Assembly: GCA_002172585.1 (NCBI GenBank) | Contig: NHEZ01000055.1 | Location: 1-8,261 of the forward strand | Reading direction: 5' to 3' | DNA: 8,261 nucleotides | Source: Cellulomonadaceae bacterium TMED98 | GTDB taxonomy: Bacteria > Actinomycetota > Actinomycetes > Actinomycetales > Microbacteriaceae | Part shown: in pieces, positions 1 to 6,815 of the stretch | How the letters are laid out: each line of letters opens with the position of its first letter | Position numbering within the stretch: the first letter of the stretch is position 1 | Made by a program: the position numbers and the translations under genes | The notes under the pieces: model-generated | What the model was told of the DNA's origin: nothing | Seen by the model: only the letters and a program-made list of their open reading frames with translations | Database searches by the model: none

Positions 1-95
1 GGCAGAATGCGCAAAAACACCTGCGACGGGCGTGCCACGGCAGTTGCAGAAAAACGCGAAAAAACGGTTTCGTTCTGATAGGGGTGTGACGTCAT
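1..95 (-). CDS. Possible 5' end of a divergent gene, partial at window edge
   Basis: A minus-strand reading frame is open from an ATG at 95-93 to the left edge without a stop, giving about 31 codons. It starts MTSHPYQNETVFSRF and continues with SATAVARPSQVFLRIL. The pattern of a short lead, then F-x-R-F, small alanine-rich residues, RP and a hydrophobic stretch resembles the N-terminus of AMP-dependent acyl-CoA synthetases, where an adenylate-forming enzyme activates a carboxylic acid. That likeness comes from a very short segment and is only a suggestion. An in-frame ATG at 137-135 would add 14 residues. Neither start has a clear Shine-Dalgarno sequence, which lowers confidence. If real, the gene is divergent from the racemase-like gene and shares its control region. 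The plus-strand frame ending at the TGA at 76-78 is an alternative reading of the same bases. Confidence 0.35.
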   Translation of the reverse strand, partial: MTSHPYQNETVFSRFSATAVARPSQVFLRIL

Positions 96-114
96 GTCTG
101 CAGTGTGGCATGAC
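91..114. promoter_or_regulatory. Inverted repeat GTCATG-N12-CATGAC, possible operator
   Basis: GTCATG at 91-96 and CATGAC at 109-114 are perfect 6-bp inverted copies with a 12-base spacer. The left arm overlaps the 8-bp palindrome TGACGTCA at 87-94. The spacing would suit two half-sites about two helical turns apart, as used by dimeric regulators. It lies upstream of the racemase-like gene and would overlap the start of the possible divergent gene. No function is shown; six-base arms can occur by chance. Confidence 0.3.
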
Positions 115-143
115 CGTTTGTGAAAAGTAAATTCCATCAGCGG

Positions 144-199
144 TATTTGATGCAGGCATTTGATCCAAAGCATTTGACCCGCTAACAGCTTTTGACCAG
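144..199 (+). repeat. Four spaced copies of a CATTTGAYC-like motif
   Basis: TTTGA occurs at 146-150, 159-163, 173-177 and 191-195, each within a related context: GTATTTGATG, GCATTTGATC, GCATTTGACC and GCTTTTGACC. The steps are 13, 14 and 18 bases, so it is an imperfect array and not a strict tandem repeat. It sits 120-170 bases upstream of the racemase-like start codon. It could be an array of regulator half-sites. The TTGAtC/TTGACC cores also resemble sigma-70 -35 boxes, but I found no convincing -10 partner at 16-18 bases. Confidence 0.45.
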
Positions 200-303
200 C
201 ATTGCCGAATGGCCAAGATCGTCCCATGATGCACCCGGACCCGGCGAACAGTCACGGCCGGCATCGTCTGGTCAAACCCGTCAGCATCACCTGCGCCACA
301 CCG

Positions 304-309
304 AAAGGA
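304..309 (+). promoter_or_regulatory. Ribosome binding site that fixes the racemase-like start
   Basis: AAAGGA at 304-309 lies 8 bases before the ATG at 318. It decides in favour of this ATG over the in-frame TTG at 192, which would add 42 proline-, arginine- and serine-rich residues that do not look like part of the family. Confidence 0.7.
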
Positions 310-317
310 TCACAGAC

Positions 318-1088
318 ATGAAAATCTGGTATCAAAGCTTTGTGAATGCCGACGCCGCGCCCGGCTATTGGGACCGGTTGTCAGGCTTTCTGAAAGCGCA
401 GGCCCGCCCCGGCACCGAACTGGCCTTCCATGGCATCGACCCCTTTGATTCCTACGCCCATGCGCTGGTTGAATATCGGTGCGGACGCGAGGCGATTGCC
501 AATGCCATTACCGCCAGTCGTGAAGGGTATGACGGTTATCTGATTGGGCATTTTCAGGATTCAGGGATGTATGAAGCGCGCGCCGCTGCCTCGGTCCCGG
601 TCATGTCACTTGGCGAATCCAGCATGCTGTTCGCCTGCCAGTACGGACAGAAAGTCGGCATCATCACGATCAATCCCCGTTTCATTCCGGGGCATGAACA
701 TCAGGTTCGCAAATATGGGTTGCAGGACCGGGTGACTGGCATCCACGCACTGGAATTCGAACCGGGCCAGATCCTGGCCGCCTTTGATGACCCTGATCGT
801 CTGCAGCAGGTTGCCGATGAATTTGCCCGGCAGGCCGAACCGCTGGTGGCCGCCGGGGTAGACGTGCTGATTCCCGCTGGCGGCATTCCGATGCTGCTGT
901 TCTCGCAGATACAGGGCTTTCGCGTCGCCGGTGCGCCCGTGCTGAACGGATTGCCAGTGGCCCTGCGGATGACCGAGCTTGCCATCGAGATGCGCCAGAC
1001 ATTTGGTCTGGAAGTCAGCCGGACGACAGATTTCATTCAGCCACCTGATGACATTCTGGATGAATTCATGACACATCCTAAGCTTTAA
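318..1088 (+). CDS. Asp/Glu/hydantoin racemase-superfamily protein
   Basis: This is a 256-residue protein of about the usual length for the Asp/Glu/hydantoin racemase superfamily, beginning MKIWYQSF. Members usually interconvert enantiomers by a two-base mechanism with one cysteine in each half of a pseudo-symmetric fold, and are cytosolic. Segments that align with family landmarks are GHFQDSGMYEAR (77-88), followed by VPVMSLGESS (93-102), the place of the family's PVVGIxEA stretch, and DVLIPAGGIPM (182-192), the place of the second-half motif. At both sites the expected cysteine is absent: the first is H78/F79 and the second is A187/G188. The only cysteines are C55 and C107, outside these motifs. 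A classical cysteine-pair racemase is therefore unlikely; an isomerase or decarboxylase-like relative or a non-catalytic member is possible. The gene stands alone on its strand, with 182 bases before the next gene, and its sampled rows are GC-richer than the genes to its right. Confidence 0.8.
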   Translation: MKIWYQSFVNADAAPGYWDRLSGFLKAQARPGTELAFHGIDPFDSYAHALVEYRCGREAIANAITASREGYDGYLIGHFQDSGMYEARAAASVPVMSLGESSMLFACQYGQKVGIITINPRFIPGHEHQVRKYGLQDRVTGIHALEFEPGQILAAFDDPDRLQQVADEFARQAEPLVAAGVDVLIPAGGIPMLLFSQIQGFRVAGAPVLNGLPVALRMTELAIEMRQTFGLEVSRTTDFIQPPDDILDEFMTHPKL

Positions 1089-1270
1089 CAGTTAAATTTA
1101 TCTGCGGATTGTAGTCCCATTTTCGGATGTCCATATCGACAGCATTTCAACATAAGTTAGGCCCCTGCCCCTGTTTGAAAATTGGTGTGCGCCTAAGCAT
1201 TACTGGACAAATTCTACATATTCGAATTAGATCAAACGTATAGCGGAATAGATACCAAACGGGTGCCAAT

Positions 1271-1756
1271 ATGACATTGAAAGTAGGATCTGAAGTGCCG
1301 AGTGTTGTCGTCTTTGCCAAGGATGAAGATGGGCTAAGCACACGCAACTTACATGAATGGTCACTCGGCCGCAAAATTGTCTTCTTCTTTGTTCCTGGCG
1401 CATTTACGCAAACATGCTCCGAGCAACATCTGCCTGGTTTTATTGAACACAGCGAGGCGTTCATGAATAAAGGCGCTGATGCTATTGCCTGCCTTTCTGT
1501 CAATGACCCTCAGGTAATGCTTGCATGGGGCAATCAATCTGGGGCAGCTGGAAAAATTGTTATGCTCGCAGACCCGCAGGCAGAGCTTGCGACCGCCCTT
1601 GGGACAAACAAGGACTTTGGGCCACCATTGGGAGTGCGCAGCAAGCGATGCGGCTTTATCGCCAATAATGGCATAGTTACCTATGTCCATATAGAAGATC
1701 CGGGGAAACTTTCTGGATCGAGTGCCATAGAGATGCTAGCGGCGCTGGAAGCCTAA
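1271..1756 (+). CDS. Peroxiredoxin, Prx5 type (AhpC/TSA-Redoxin fold)
   Basis: This 161-residue protein matches the length and layout of the Prx5 group, thiol peroxidases that reduce hydrogen peroxide and alkyl hydroperoxides. The active-site motif VPGAFTQTCS (41-50) gives P42, T46 and the peroxidatic C49 in the P-x3-T-x2-C pattern; Q47 replaces the proline common at that free position. SVNDPQVMLAW (76-86) and GVRSKR (121-126), with R123 as the active-site arginine, are also family hallmarks. C74 lies just before SVND, where many Prx5 proteins have a non-catalytic cysteine; C127 is the other cysteine. There is no signal peptide and no fused glutaredoxin, so it should be cytosolic and depend on an external thiol reductant. 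A weak GGG ribosome site (1261-1263) precedes the ATG by 7 bases. The SDR gene follows after 38 bases, probably co-transcribed. It could protect against peroxide leaking from the flavoproteins encoded nearby (inference). Confidence 0.9.
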   Translation: MTLKVGSEVPSVVVFAKDEDGLSTRNLHEWSLGRKIVFFFVPGAFTQTCSEQHLPGFIEHSEAFMNKGADAIACLSVNDPQVMLAWGNQSGAAGKIVMLADPQAELATALGTNKDFGPPLGVRSKRCGFIANNGIVTYVHIEDPGKLSGSSAIEMLAALEA

Positions 1757-1780
1757 AAATCAATTGGCAAACCTCTCCTT

Positions 1781-1785
1781 AAGGG
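1781..1785 (+). promoter_or_regulatory. Ribosome binding site supporting the TTG start of the SDR
   Basis: AAGGG at 1781-1785 is 9 bases before the TTG at 1795. The frame has no ATG near the N-terminus, and the nucleotide-binding motif begins only 11 residues in, so the TTG is the credible start. Confidence 0.65.
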
Positions 1786-1794
1786 CATTCCATC

Positions 1795-2544
1795 TTGGTT
1801 GATCTAACCCAAAAAACGGCTTTGATTACAGGAGGCGCGCAAGGTATCGGAAGATCAATCGTTAAACGATTTCATCGGGCAGGATCAAATGTGATCGTTG
1901 TCGACACCTCGCACGATAAGCTGAGTGATCTGGCCTCTGAAGTATCAAAAAAAATATCTATCTGCGTGGCAGATATTTCATCAGAAGCCAGCCTGAACAC
2001 AGAATTAGCTCCCATATTACAACGCCATGCGCCAGTCGATATACTGGTGAACAATGCCGCAACAGTCACAAGACGGGCGAAGATCACAGACCTTGGGCTT
2101 GATGAATGGCAACGGACCCTTGAGGTTAACCTGACCGGCGCTTTTCTAGTTTCAAGAATGATAATCCCTTCGATGTGTGCAAACGGCGGTGGGGTAATCC
2201 TGAACATAGCATCGCAGCTTGGACATGTGGCAATTGAGGGCGCCGCCGCCTACTGCACAACAAAGGGGGGCATGCTGCAATTCACGCGCGCGCTTGCGCT
2301 TGATCATGCTGAGGATAATATCCGGGTCGTTGCGCTGTCACCTGGCGCCGTACAAACTCCGCGCTTGGCCGATATTTTTGGTTCCCCTGATGCGGCAGAA
2401 GAAATTCTGGGAAAATCACATCCAGTCGGTCGGCTGGGTCAAGCCGAAGAATTGGCTGAAGCCGCATTGTTCCTTGTCTCTGACAATGCGTCCTTTATCA
2501 CCGGAACAGACCTTGTTGCCGACGGTGGTTACATCGCTAGATAA
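1795..2544 (+). CDS. Short-chain dehydrogenase/reductase (classical SDR)
   Basis: This is a 249-residue classical SDR, an NAD(P)-dependent alcohol/ketone oxidoreductase of standard length. The Rossmann motif TGGAQGIG is at residues 12-19. D37, at the end of the second beta strand, suggests preference for NAD(H) over NADP(H). The NNAA motif is at 86-89, and the catalytic set is complete: N112, S140, Y153 and K157 (in YCTTK). LSPGAVQTP and the C-terminal ITGTDLVADGGY stretch are typical of FabG-like and 3-alpha/7-alpha-hydroxysteroid-like dehydrogenases. These features do not reveal the substrate. Translation starts at TTG with AAGGG upstream. It probably forms a unit with the peroxiredoxin gene and is convergent with the minus-strand operon, leaving 61 bases between stop codons. 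It may supply a dehydrogenation or ketone-reduction step for the neighbouring pathway (inference). Confidence 0.9.
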   Translation: MVDLTQKTALITGGAQGIGRSIVKRFHRAGSNVIVVDTSHDKLSDLASEVSKKISICVADISSEASLNTELAPILQRHAPVDILVNNAATVTRRAKITDLGLDEWQRTLEVNLTGAFLVSRMIIPSMCANGGGVILNIASQLGHVAIEGAAAYCTTKGGMLQFTRALALDHAEDNIRVVALSPGAVQTPRLADIFGSPDAAEEILGKSHPVGRLGQAEELAEAALFLVSDNASFITGTDLVADGGYIAR

Positions 2545-2605
2545 ACTGCAACCGCATACCATGCAAAAATTGGTTAATAGTACGTCGCGTTACAAAACAC
2601 AGTCA

Positions 2606-4594
2606 TCATGGGTCAAGAAACAGTGCTGTTTCATGTCCTTCAAAGACAGCCTCAAGAGCTGTGCGGGCCGAAACGCTGTCACCCACATTGAATAGGCTTC
2701 CATTGAACGCCATCTCAGGCGGGGCGTTTGGCAATCCAGCTACAGGGGCTACGACACTATCCACATAAAAGGACCGTGTCTCACCCTCGATCGATAAATC
2801 ATCAAAAGTCGCCAAGCCATTATTATAGGTTGCTAGGCTATGACCGGCCAGAATTTGGATGTTCTTTGACTTCAATCGGTGTTTCAGGGCGAATGAGCTG
2901 TATATACTTATCTTCCAACCAACCACACCTGTAGGCACTACAATCCAAACCTTCTTTCCAAGATCAGCCAAATACTCCGCTACCGATGCTACTGACCAGG
3001 TGCCAAGGTGATCAACCAGCACCACGCGGTCTCCCAATGTTTCTGGGTCCGCAAGCGATGCCTCTAATGTCAATGTCTCGCGTCCATCTAGTAGCGTCTG
3101 TGACTTGGCGCGAGCACCACCCGCCCAAATGATGTGGCCATCCTGATATTCCTGCAGGGTTTCGGCTAGGATAGTGCGTTCCAAATCAAGACGAACTTTA
3201 TATTGGTCTAGCCGCAACTTCTGCCTATCTGACAGGTTCAAAAATTCCTGGCGCAACGGCATTTTCGCAAGCCAGCTTAGCGTCCCACCCAAGAAAGCCT
3301 TGCTGTCGGCAAGCGTTGTTGGAAAACCCCTTTCGGCAGCAATGCCGGCTGCCTCCATACCGGCTGGACCAGCACCCACGACCAATACAGGTCGTTTGGA
3401 ATCAACTTTTGCAACTGCAGGTGTTGGCCATTCTTCCTCTTTTCCAGCCCTTGGATTGACCAGACAGGAAATTGCCAGCGATTGCGCCAGCATATCAGCG
3501 CATCCTTGGTTGCATCCAATACAAGGTAAAGTTTCGTGAGCCTGGTTATCTCTGGCCTTATTCACAAGCGCGGGGTCTGCTATGTGTGCACGCGCCATGC
3601 CAATCATATCGGCTTTGCCGTTTGACAGCATGTCTTCTGCCAGATCAACTGTATTGAAACGGCAGACTGACATTATAACTGGCTTTTGCGGTAAGTTGTC
3701 GAGCGCGTCACTAATCGCATCAGTCAGGTATCTGAACTTTTCGTTCTGAAACGCCATATCTGCCATCTGCGTGGAAACCGTGTAGCTTCCGTGATAAGCA
3801 GAATGAGTTATATTGACGAAATCAATTTGAACGGCCCGTGCCAGTCTGACAACAACATCACACATGTCCGCAAGCACGAGCCCATCCTGCATGAATTCAT
3901 CAGCGCTGATCCTGATTCCCATCGTCCGGTCAGAGCCAACAACACCTCGAACTGCAATTGCCGTTTCCAAGGCAAACCGAAGGCGGTTTTCGAATGAACC
4001 TCCATATTCATCTTCACGCTTGTTTGCTGCTGGAGACAGAAACTGCTGCAGCAAATGACCATGTGCCAACTGCAATTCGATACCATCCAGTCCGGCTTCC
4101 AACAAATTGGTGGCCACGTTAGCGTGGGCATTTATAACCATTCTGATTTCGCCAGTAGTCATAGGGTGCGGTGCCGGTGCCGTTGCAGTCCAGGGAATTG
4201 ATGAAGCTGACCAAGAGGCCATTCTTGCAAAATTTCCGTCTATGTGACGACCAAGATGGAGTATCTGTCCAAAAAGTCTGCCACCTTCACCCTGTACAGC
4301 TTTAGCAATGTCACTAAACCTGGGGATTGCCTCTGGTTGATAACCATTAACGCCCTGCTGCCTACCCAGAGAGGATTTATGAACCCTGATGCCTTCGAAA
4401 ATTATTAGCCCGGCGCCACCAGCCGCACGGGCACGATGATAAGCAAGATGACGCTGTGAAGGCAGATTGTCTTCACCATAATTTGTCGTGTGAGCAGGCA
4501 CAAAAATCCTGTTCCGGACCTCAACATTGCCAACTTTTAGTGGTCGAAAGATATGTGGATAATTTTCGTGTTGTGTCACAAGAACATTCTCCAT
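2606..4594 (-). CDS. FMN/4Fe-4S/FAD oxidoreductase, 2,4-dienoyl-CoA reductase/TMADH family
   Basis: This is a 662-residue multidomain flavoenzyme, close in length to FadH-type 2,4-dienoyl-CoA reductases. Residues ~10-345 form an Old Yellow Enzyme-type FMN barrel, with QILHLGRH (110-117), HGHLLQQFLSP (178-188), DEYGGSFENRLRF (195-207) and the phosphate-binding stretch GMARAHIADP (332-341). A 4Fe-4S site follows: C358, C361, C365 and C377 (CIGCNQGC-x11-C). The FAD/NAD part (~400-655) has VVGAGPAG (405-412), a second, degenerate dinucleotide-binding segment near 524-552, and NVGDSVSARTALEAVFEG (636-653). Relatives move electrons from NAD(P)H through FAD and Fe-S to FMN to reduce enoyl compounds; others oxidatively demethylate amines or betaines. 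H180 lies where E. coli FadH has its active-site tyrosine. It is last in the operon, 8 bases after the ligase stop; AAGGAT lies ~16 bases upstream of the ATG, so initiation may depend on coupling. A GTG at codon 6 is a less likely start. The substrate is unknown. Confidence 0.88.
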   Translation of the reverse strand: MENVLVTQHENYPHIFRPLKVGNVEVRNRIFVPAHTTNYGEDNLPSQRHLAYHRARAAGGAGLIIFEGIRVHKSSLGRQQGVNGYQPEAIPRFSDIAKAVQGEGGRLFGQILHLGRHIDGNFARMASWSASSIPWTATAPAPHPMTTGEIRMVINAHANVATNLLEAGLDGIELQLAHGHLLQQFLSPAANKREDEYGGSFENRLRFALETAIAVRGVVGSDRTMGIRISADEFMQDGLVLADMCDVVVRLARAVQIDFVNITHSAYHGSYTVSTQMADMAFQNEKFRYLTDAISDALDNLPQKPVIMSVCRFNTVDLAEDMLSNGKADMIGMARAHIADPALVNKARDNQAHETLPCIGCNQGCADMLAQSLAISCLVNPRAGKEEEWPTPAVAKVDSKRPVLVVGAGPAGMEAAGIAAERGFPTTLADSKAFLGGTLSWLAKMPLRQEFLNLSDRQKLRLDQYKVRLDLERTILAETLQEYQDGHIIWAGGARAKSQTLLDGRETLTLEASLADPETLGDRVVLVDHLGTWSVASVAEYLADLGKKVWIVVPTGVVGWKISIYSSFALKHRLKSKNIQILAGHSLATYNNGLATFDDLSIEGETRSFYVDSVVAPVAGLPNAPPEMAFNGSLFNVGDSVSARTALEAVFEGHETALFLDP

Positions 4595-4602
4595 TTTTAA
4601 AA

Positions 4603-5943
4603 CTAACGAAGATCCTTGAAACGTTTTGCCTTCAATGTTCTGTCCGGATCAAAAATCTGTAACCGTTCAACTTTTTCGATAATCGGACGAACTCCGGTGG
4701 CAACACGCACTGACTCCGCAATCGCTTCTGGGTCGGCGTCTGGTTTTAAATCCAGTAACAACCGCATGCGGTCTGACGACAAAATGTCATTGGCATTTTC
4801 ACGATCAATGATGATCTGAAACTCACCCACTTTTCCATCCGCAAGCAAGAGATCAGTAATCACTTCTGGATTGATAAGCATACCCTTTACCTTGACCAAA
4901 TCATCAGCGCGTGACGGCATTCCGACAAACCGGTCCGTCCAGCTGCCGCAATGCGGGCATTGTTCATAGGTAAGTGCAGCGAAATCTCCCATCGAATAAC
5001 GCAGCAACACTGTTCCACGTCGATCAAGATGTGTCAGAACTGAAAGACCGCGCTGGCCTGCCGGCAATGGCTTGTGGCTTTCGGGATCTACTACTTCAAA
5101 AAAGAAATGATCCGGCGCCGGATTATGATAGCCAGAGCCGGGACAACACTCCACCGTCCCGACCTGCATTTCGGTGGCGGCATAGGATACGCTAACCCAT
5201 GCATCTGGCCGGCCAGTTCTGCGCATGCGTTCGGTCAGATCTCGCCGCATCTCTTCACTCACTGCTTCGCCTGTCACGAACGCGAGACGCACGGCTGAGA
5301 AATCTGCACCCACCTCTTCTGCACGGATCAAAATCCGCCGGACATAACTTGTCACCCCCCACAAGATACTCGCCTTGGTTCTGGCAATTGTGTCCACCAC
5401 TTCATCAAGGCTGGCTGACCAGTGAAAATAGTCTGAAGGCCTGCCGGGCAATGGGCTTACAACTGGGATTTTCATAACATTGCATGCCGCAATGGTACGG
5501 TGGTAAGCGCCATAGGGATGAAGAGTCATCGGACAGAGATTGGCGACTATATCGTTTCCATTTACATGCCTGATTTCAAGGGCGCGCTGATTGGCGGTCA
5601 GGGTGTTGTAAAAATCATAAGTGGTCGACAAAAAAGGCGTTGGTCGCCCACCACTAGTGCCTGTTGTATGCATCACATCCCAATAGATGGTGGCCTCTTC
5701 TTCCAATCCGTCTGTTTCGAGACTGAAAGCACTGGGATTGGAGGCATATTCCTTTTTGGAAACCAGCGGTAGGAGGTGAATATCTTCCAGCGAGCGGATG
5801 TCCCCGCGAGACAGCCCCAGGGCTTTGAACTTTGCCCGATAAAACGGGTGTCGTTCAAAACACAGGTCCATCATGCGAGAAAAGTTTGCTTCCTGGACGG
5901 CAGAGATTGTTTCTCTACTTTTGAATGGTAGTCCCGGGATCAC
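4603..5943 (-). CDS. PaaK-like AMP-dependent carboxylate-CoA ligase
   Basis: This 446-residue protein has the size of phenylacetate-CoA ligase family enzymes, which adenylate a carboxylic acid with ATP and transfer it to CoA. The nucleotide loop is HTTGTSGGRPTP (92-103), one residue longer than the usual SSGTTGKPT form. Other landmarks are FVTGEAVSEEMR (222-233), the Y-x2-TE adenylate motif SYAATE (253-258), RYSMGDFA (315-322), matching the family's RTGD motif, and VKVKGMLINP, as in PaaK. The C-terminal LKAKRFKDLR matches the GKAxR end, making K438 the likely adenylation lysine. CPHC (329-332) may form half of a metal site. The start is GTG at 5943; its first three bases overlap the upstream amidohydrolase stop (GTGA), which suggests translational coupling. 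Aryl, cyclic or unsaturated acids are plausible substrates, but the pocket cannot be read by eye. Confidence 0.88.
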   Translation of the reverse strand: MIPGLPFKSRETISAVQEANFSRMMDLCFERHPFYRAKFKALGLSRGDIRSLEDIHLLPLVSKKEYASNPSAFSLETDGLEEEATIYWDVMHTTGTSGGRPTPFLSTTYDFYNTLTANQRALEIRHVNGNDIVANLCPMTLHPYGAYHRTIAACNVMKIPVVSPLPGRPSDYFHWSASLDEVVDTIARTKASILWGVTSYVRRILIRAEEVGADFSAVRLAFVTGEAVSEEMRRDLTERMRRTGRPDAWVSVSYAATEMQVGTVECCPGSGYHNPAPDHFFFEVVDPESHKPLPAGQRGLSVLTHLDRRGTVLLRYSMGDFAALTYEQCPHCGSWTDRFVGMPSRADDLVKVKGMLINPEVITDLLLADGKVGEFQIIIDRENANDILSSDRMRLLLDLKPDADPEAIAESVRVATGVRPIIEKVERLQIFDPDRTLKAKRFKDLR

Positions 5944-6815
5944 GACTGTAAACCAAAAAGCTTTATTGCGTTGTCTCTGAGAAACGCCCTGTAGGAATCA
6001 GCGCGCAATTCCAAGGCGTCAACCTCAAGCCGGTAACGCTCAAAGCTAAGCACCGGAAAATCAGTGCCAAACATGACTTTGTGACGTCCATAACTATCAA
6101 TGTAGCGCACAAAACTTTCTGGCCAGTATTTTGGAGCATGAGCATCAGCGATGATGTAGACGTTGTCATGTTTCCAAGCCATGGCAATCATCTCGTCAGT
6201 CCATGGAATGCCTATATGAATCCCAACCAGTTTCAATTCTGGGAAATGGCAAGCAACGGGATCGAAGGTGATCGGCCTCCCGACAGACTGGAGCGGCCGA
6301 CGCGGCTCATAGACGAGCGATTGCCCTACCTGCATGAGTATTGGAACCTCCAATTCGATGCATTTGCTGTAAAATGGATACCAACGCGCATTGTCTGGTG
6401 CCAACTCAAACCAGTGCGGGTAAGCGTGTGCACCTATGAAGCCAAGCTCGACAATGGCCCGTTCAAATGCACGTACCCCGTCCATTCCCTCAGTTGGATC
6501 CAACCCGGCAAGACCATAAAATCTGTCAGGAAAACGACGCACCGCTTCGGCAACAATATCATAAGGAAGATGCCAACTGCCCGGCAATCCAAGTTGCCCG
6601 GTCTTGTTGGCTACAAGGAAGGCTTTTTCAATCCCTGCAGCATCCATTTGCAGCAACATATCTTCATAGGTATAGCCATTCATAACTGATTGATCCCGGC
6701 CAAACTTGCTTTGATGGAACCGGCCGGACCAATCAGGACGCATCTTAACGATTTCCGGGGTGTGCGGGTTAACAACTGTGTCTATTGCCCAGATTCTTTC
6801 GTCACCACCAATCAT
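5940..6815 (-). CDS. Amidohydrolase-fold protein (PF04909, ACMSD-like), atypical metal site
   Basis: This 291-residue TIM-barrel protein belongs to the amidohydrolase-2 group, which includes metal-dependent decarboxylases such as ACMSD and gamma-resorcylate decarboxylase, and C-C or lactone hydrolases. Visible landmarks are MDAAGIEKAFL (57-67), RRFPDRFYGLAGLDP (93-107), GAHAYPHWF (128-136), FPELKLVGIHIGIPW (191-205) with H200, and VMFGTDFP (247-254) with D252. The usual N-terminal H-x-H metal pair is replaced by IDTVVNPH (11-18), and the strand that normally carries a histidine before TG reads LMQVG (160-164), with Q162. Only part of the canonical ligand set is thus present, so it may use a different metal geometry or be metal-independent. 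The ATG overlaps the acyl-CoA dehydrogenase stop by 4 bases (ATGA), with an AGAGGGG ribosome site upstream. Within the operon a decarboxylation or C-C hydrolysis of a CoA-pathway intermediate is plausible, not shown. Confidence 0.85.
   Translation of the reverse strand: MIGGDERIWAIDTVVNPHTPEIVKMRPDWSGRFHQSKFGRDQSVMNGYTYEDMLLQMDAAGIEKAFLVANKTGQLGLPGSWHLPYDIVAEAVRRFPDRFYGLAGLDPTEGMDGVRAFERAIVELGFIGAHAYPHWFELAPDNARWYPFYSKCIELEVPILMQVGQSLVYEPRRPLQSVGRPITFDPVACHFPELKLVGIHIGIPWTDEMIAMAWKHDNVYIIADAHAPKYWPESFVRYIDSYGRHKVMFGTDFPVLSFERYRLEVDALELRADSYRAFLRDNAIKLFGLQS

Noticed and set aside
1..130. Plus-strand frames ending at 78 and 130 as the C-terminus of an upstream gene
   Set aside because: The translations are short and show no recognisable C-terminal motif. 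The minus-strand reading looked more protein-like, though this is not settled.
192..317. Upstream TTG start extending the racemase-like protein by 42 residues
   Set aside because: The extension is Pro/Arg/Ser/His-rich and not family-like, whereas the ATG at 318 has AAAGGA 8 bases upstream and begins directly with the family N-terminus.
1219..1228. TTCGAAT as a tRNA T-loop fragment or attachment site
   Set aside because: There is no acceptor stem, anticodon arm or CCA around it, and no matching repeat elsewhere in the window.
1170..1250. Sigma-70 promoter for the peroxiredoxin (TTGAAA at 1175-1180; TATAGC at 1239-1244)
   Set aside because: TTGAAA has only a 3/6 -10 match (CATTAC) at 17 bases, and TATAGC has no -35 box at proper spacing.
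1147..1503. Minus-strand frame antisense to the peroxiredoxin
   Set aside because: It overlaps a well-supported Prx5 gene and its translation has no recognisable motif.
2545..2605. Bidirectional terminator in the convergent gap
   Set aside because: The only stem is GCAT-ACC-ATGC, four pairs, followed by a short A-run. This is too weak to call.
2618..2631. AAACAG-TG-CTGTTT hairpin near the end of the DCR-like gene
   Set aside because: The loop is only two bases, it lies inside the coding region, and no T-run follows, so it is not a credible terminator.
6081..6689. Long plus-strand frame antisense to the amidohydrolase, and other antisense frames across the operon
   Set aside because: The minus-strand proteins show clear family motifs over the same bases. 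The antisense translations show no domain and no supporting ribosome site.
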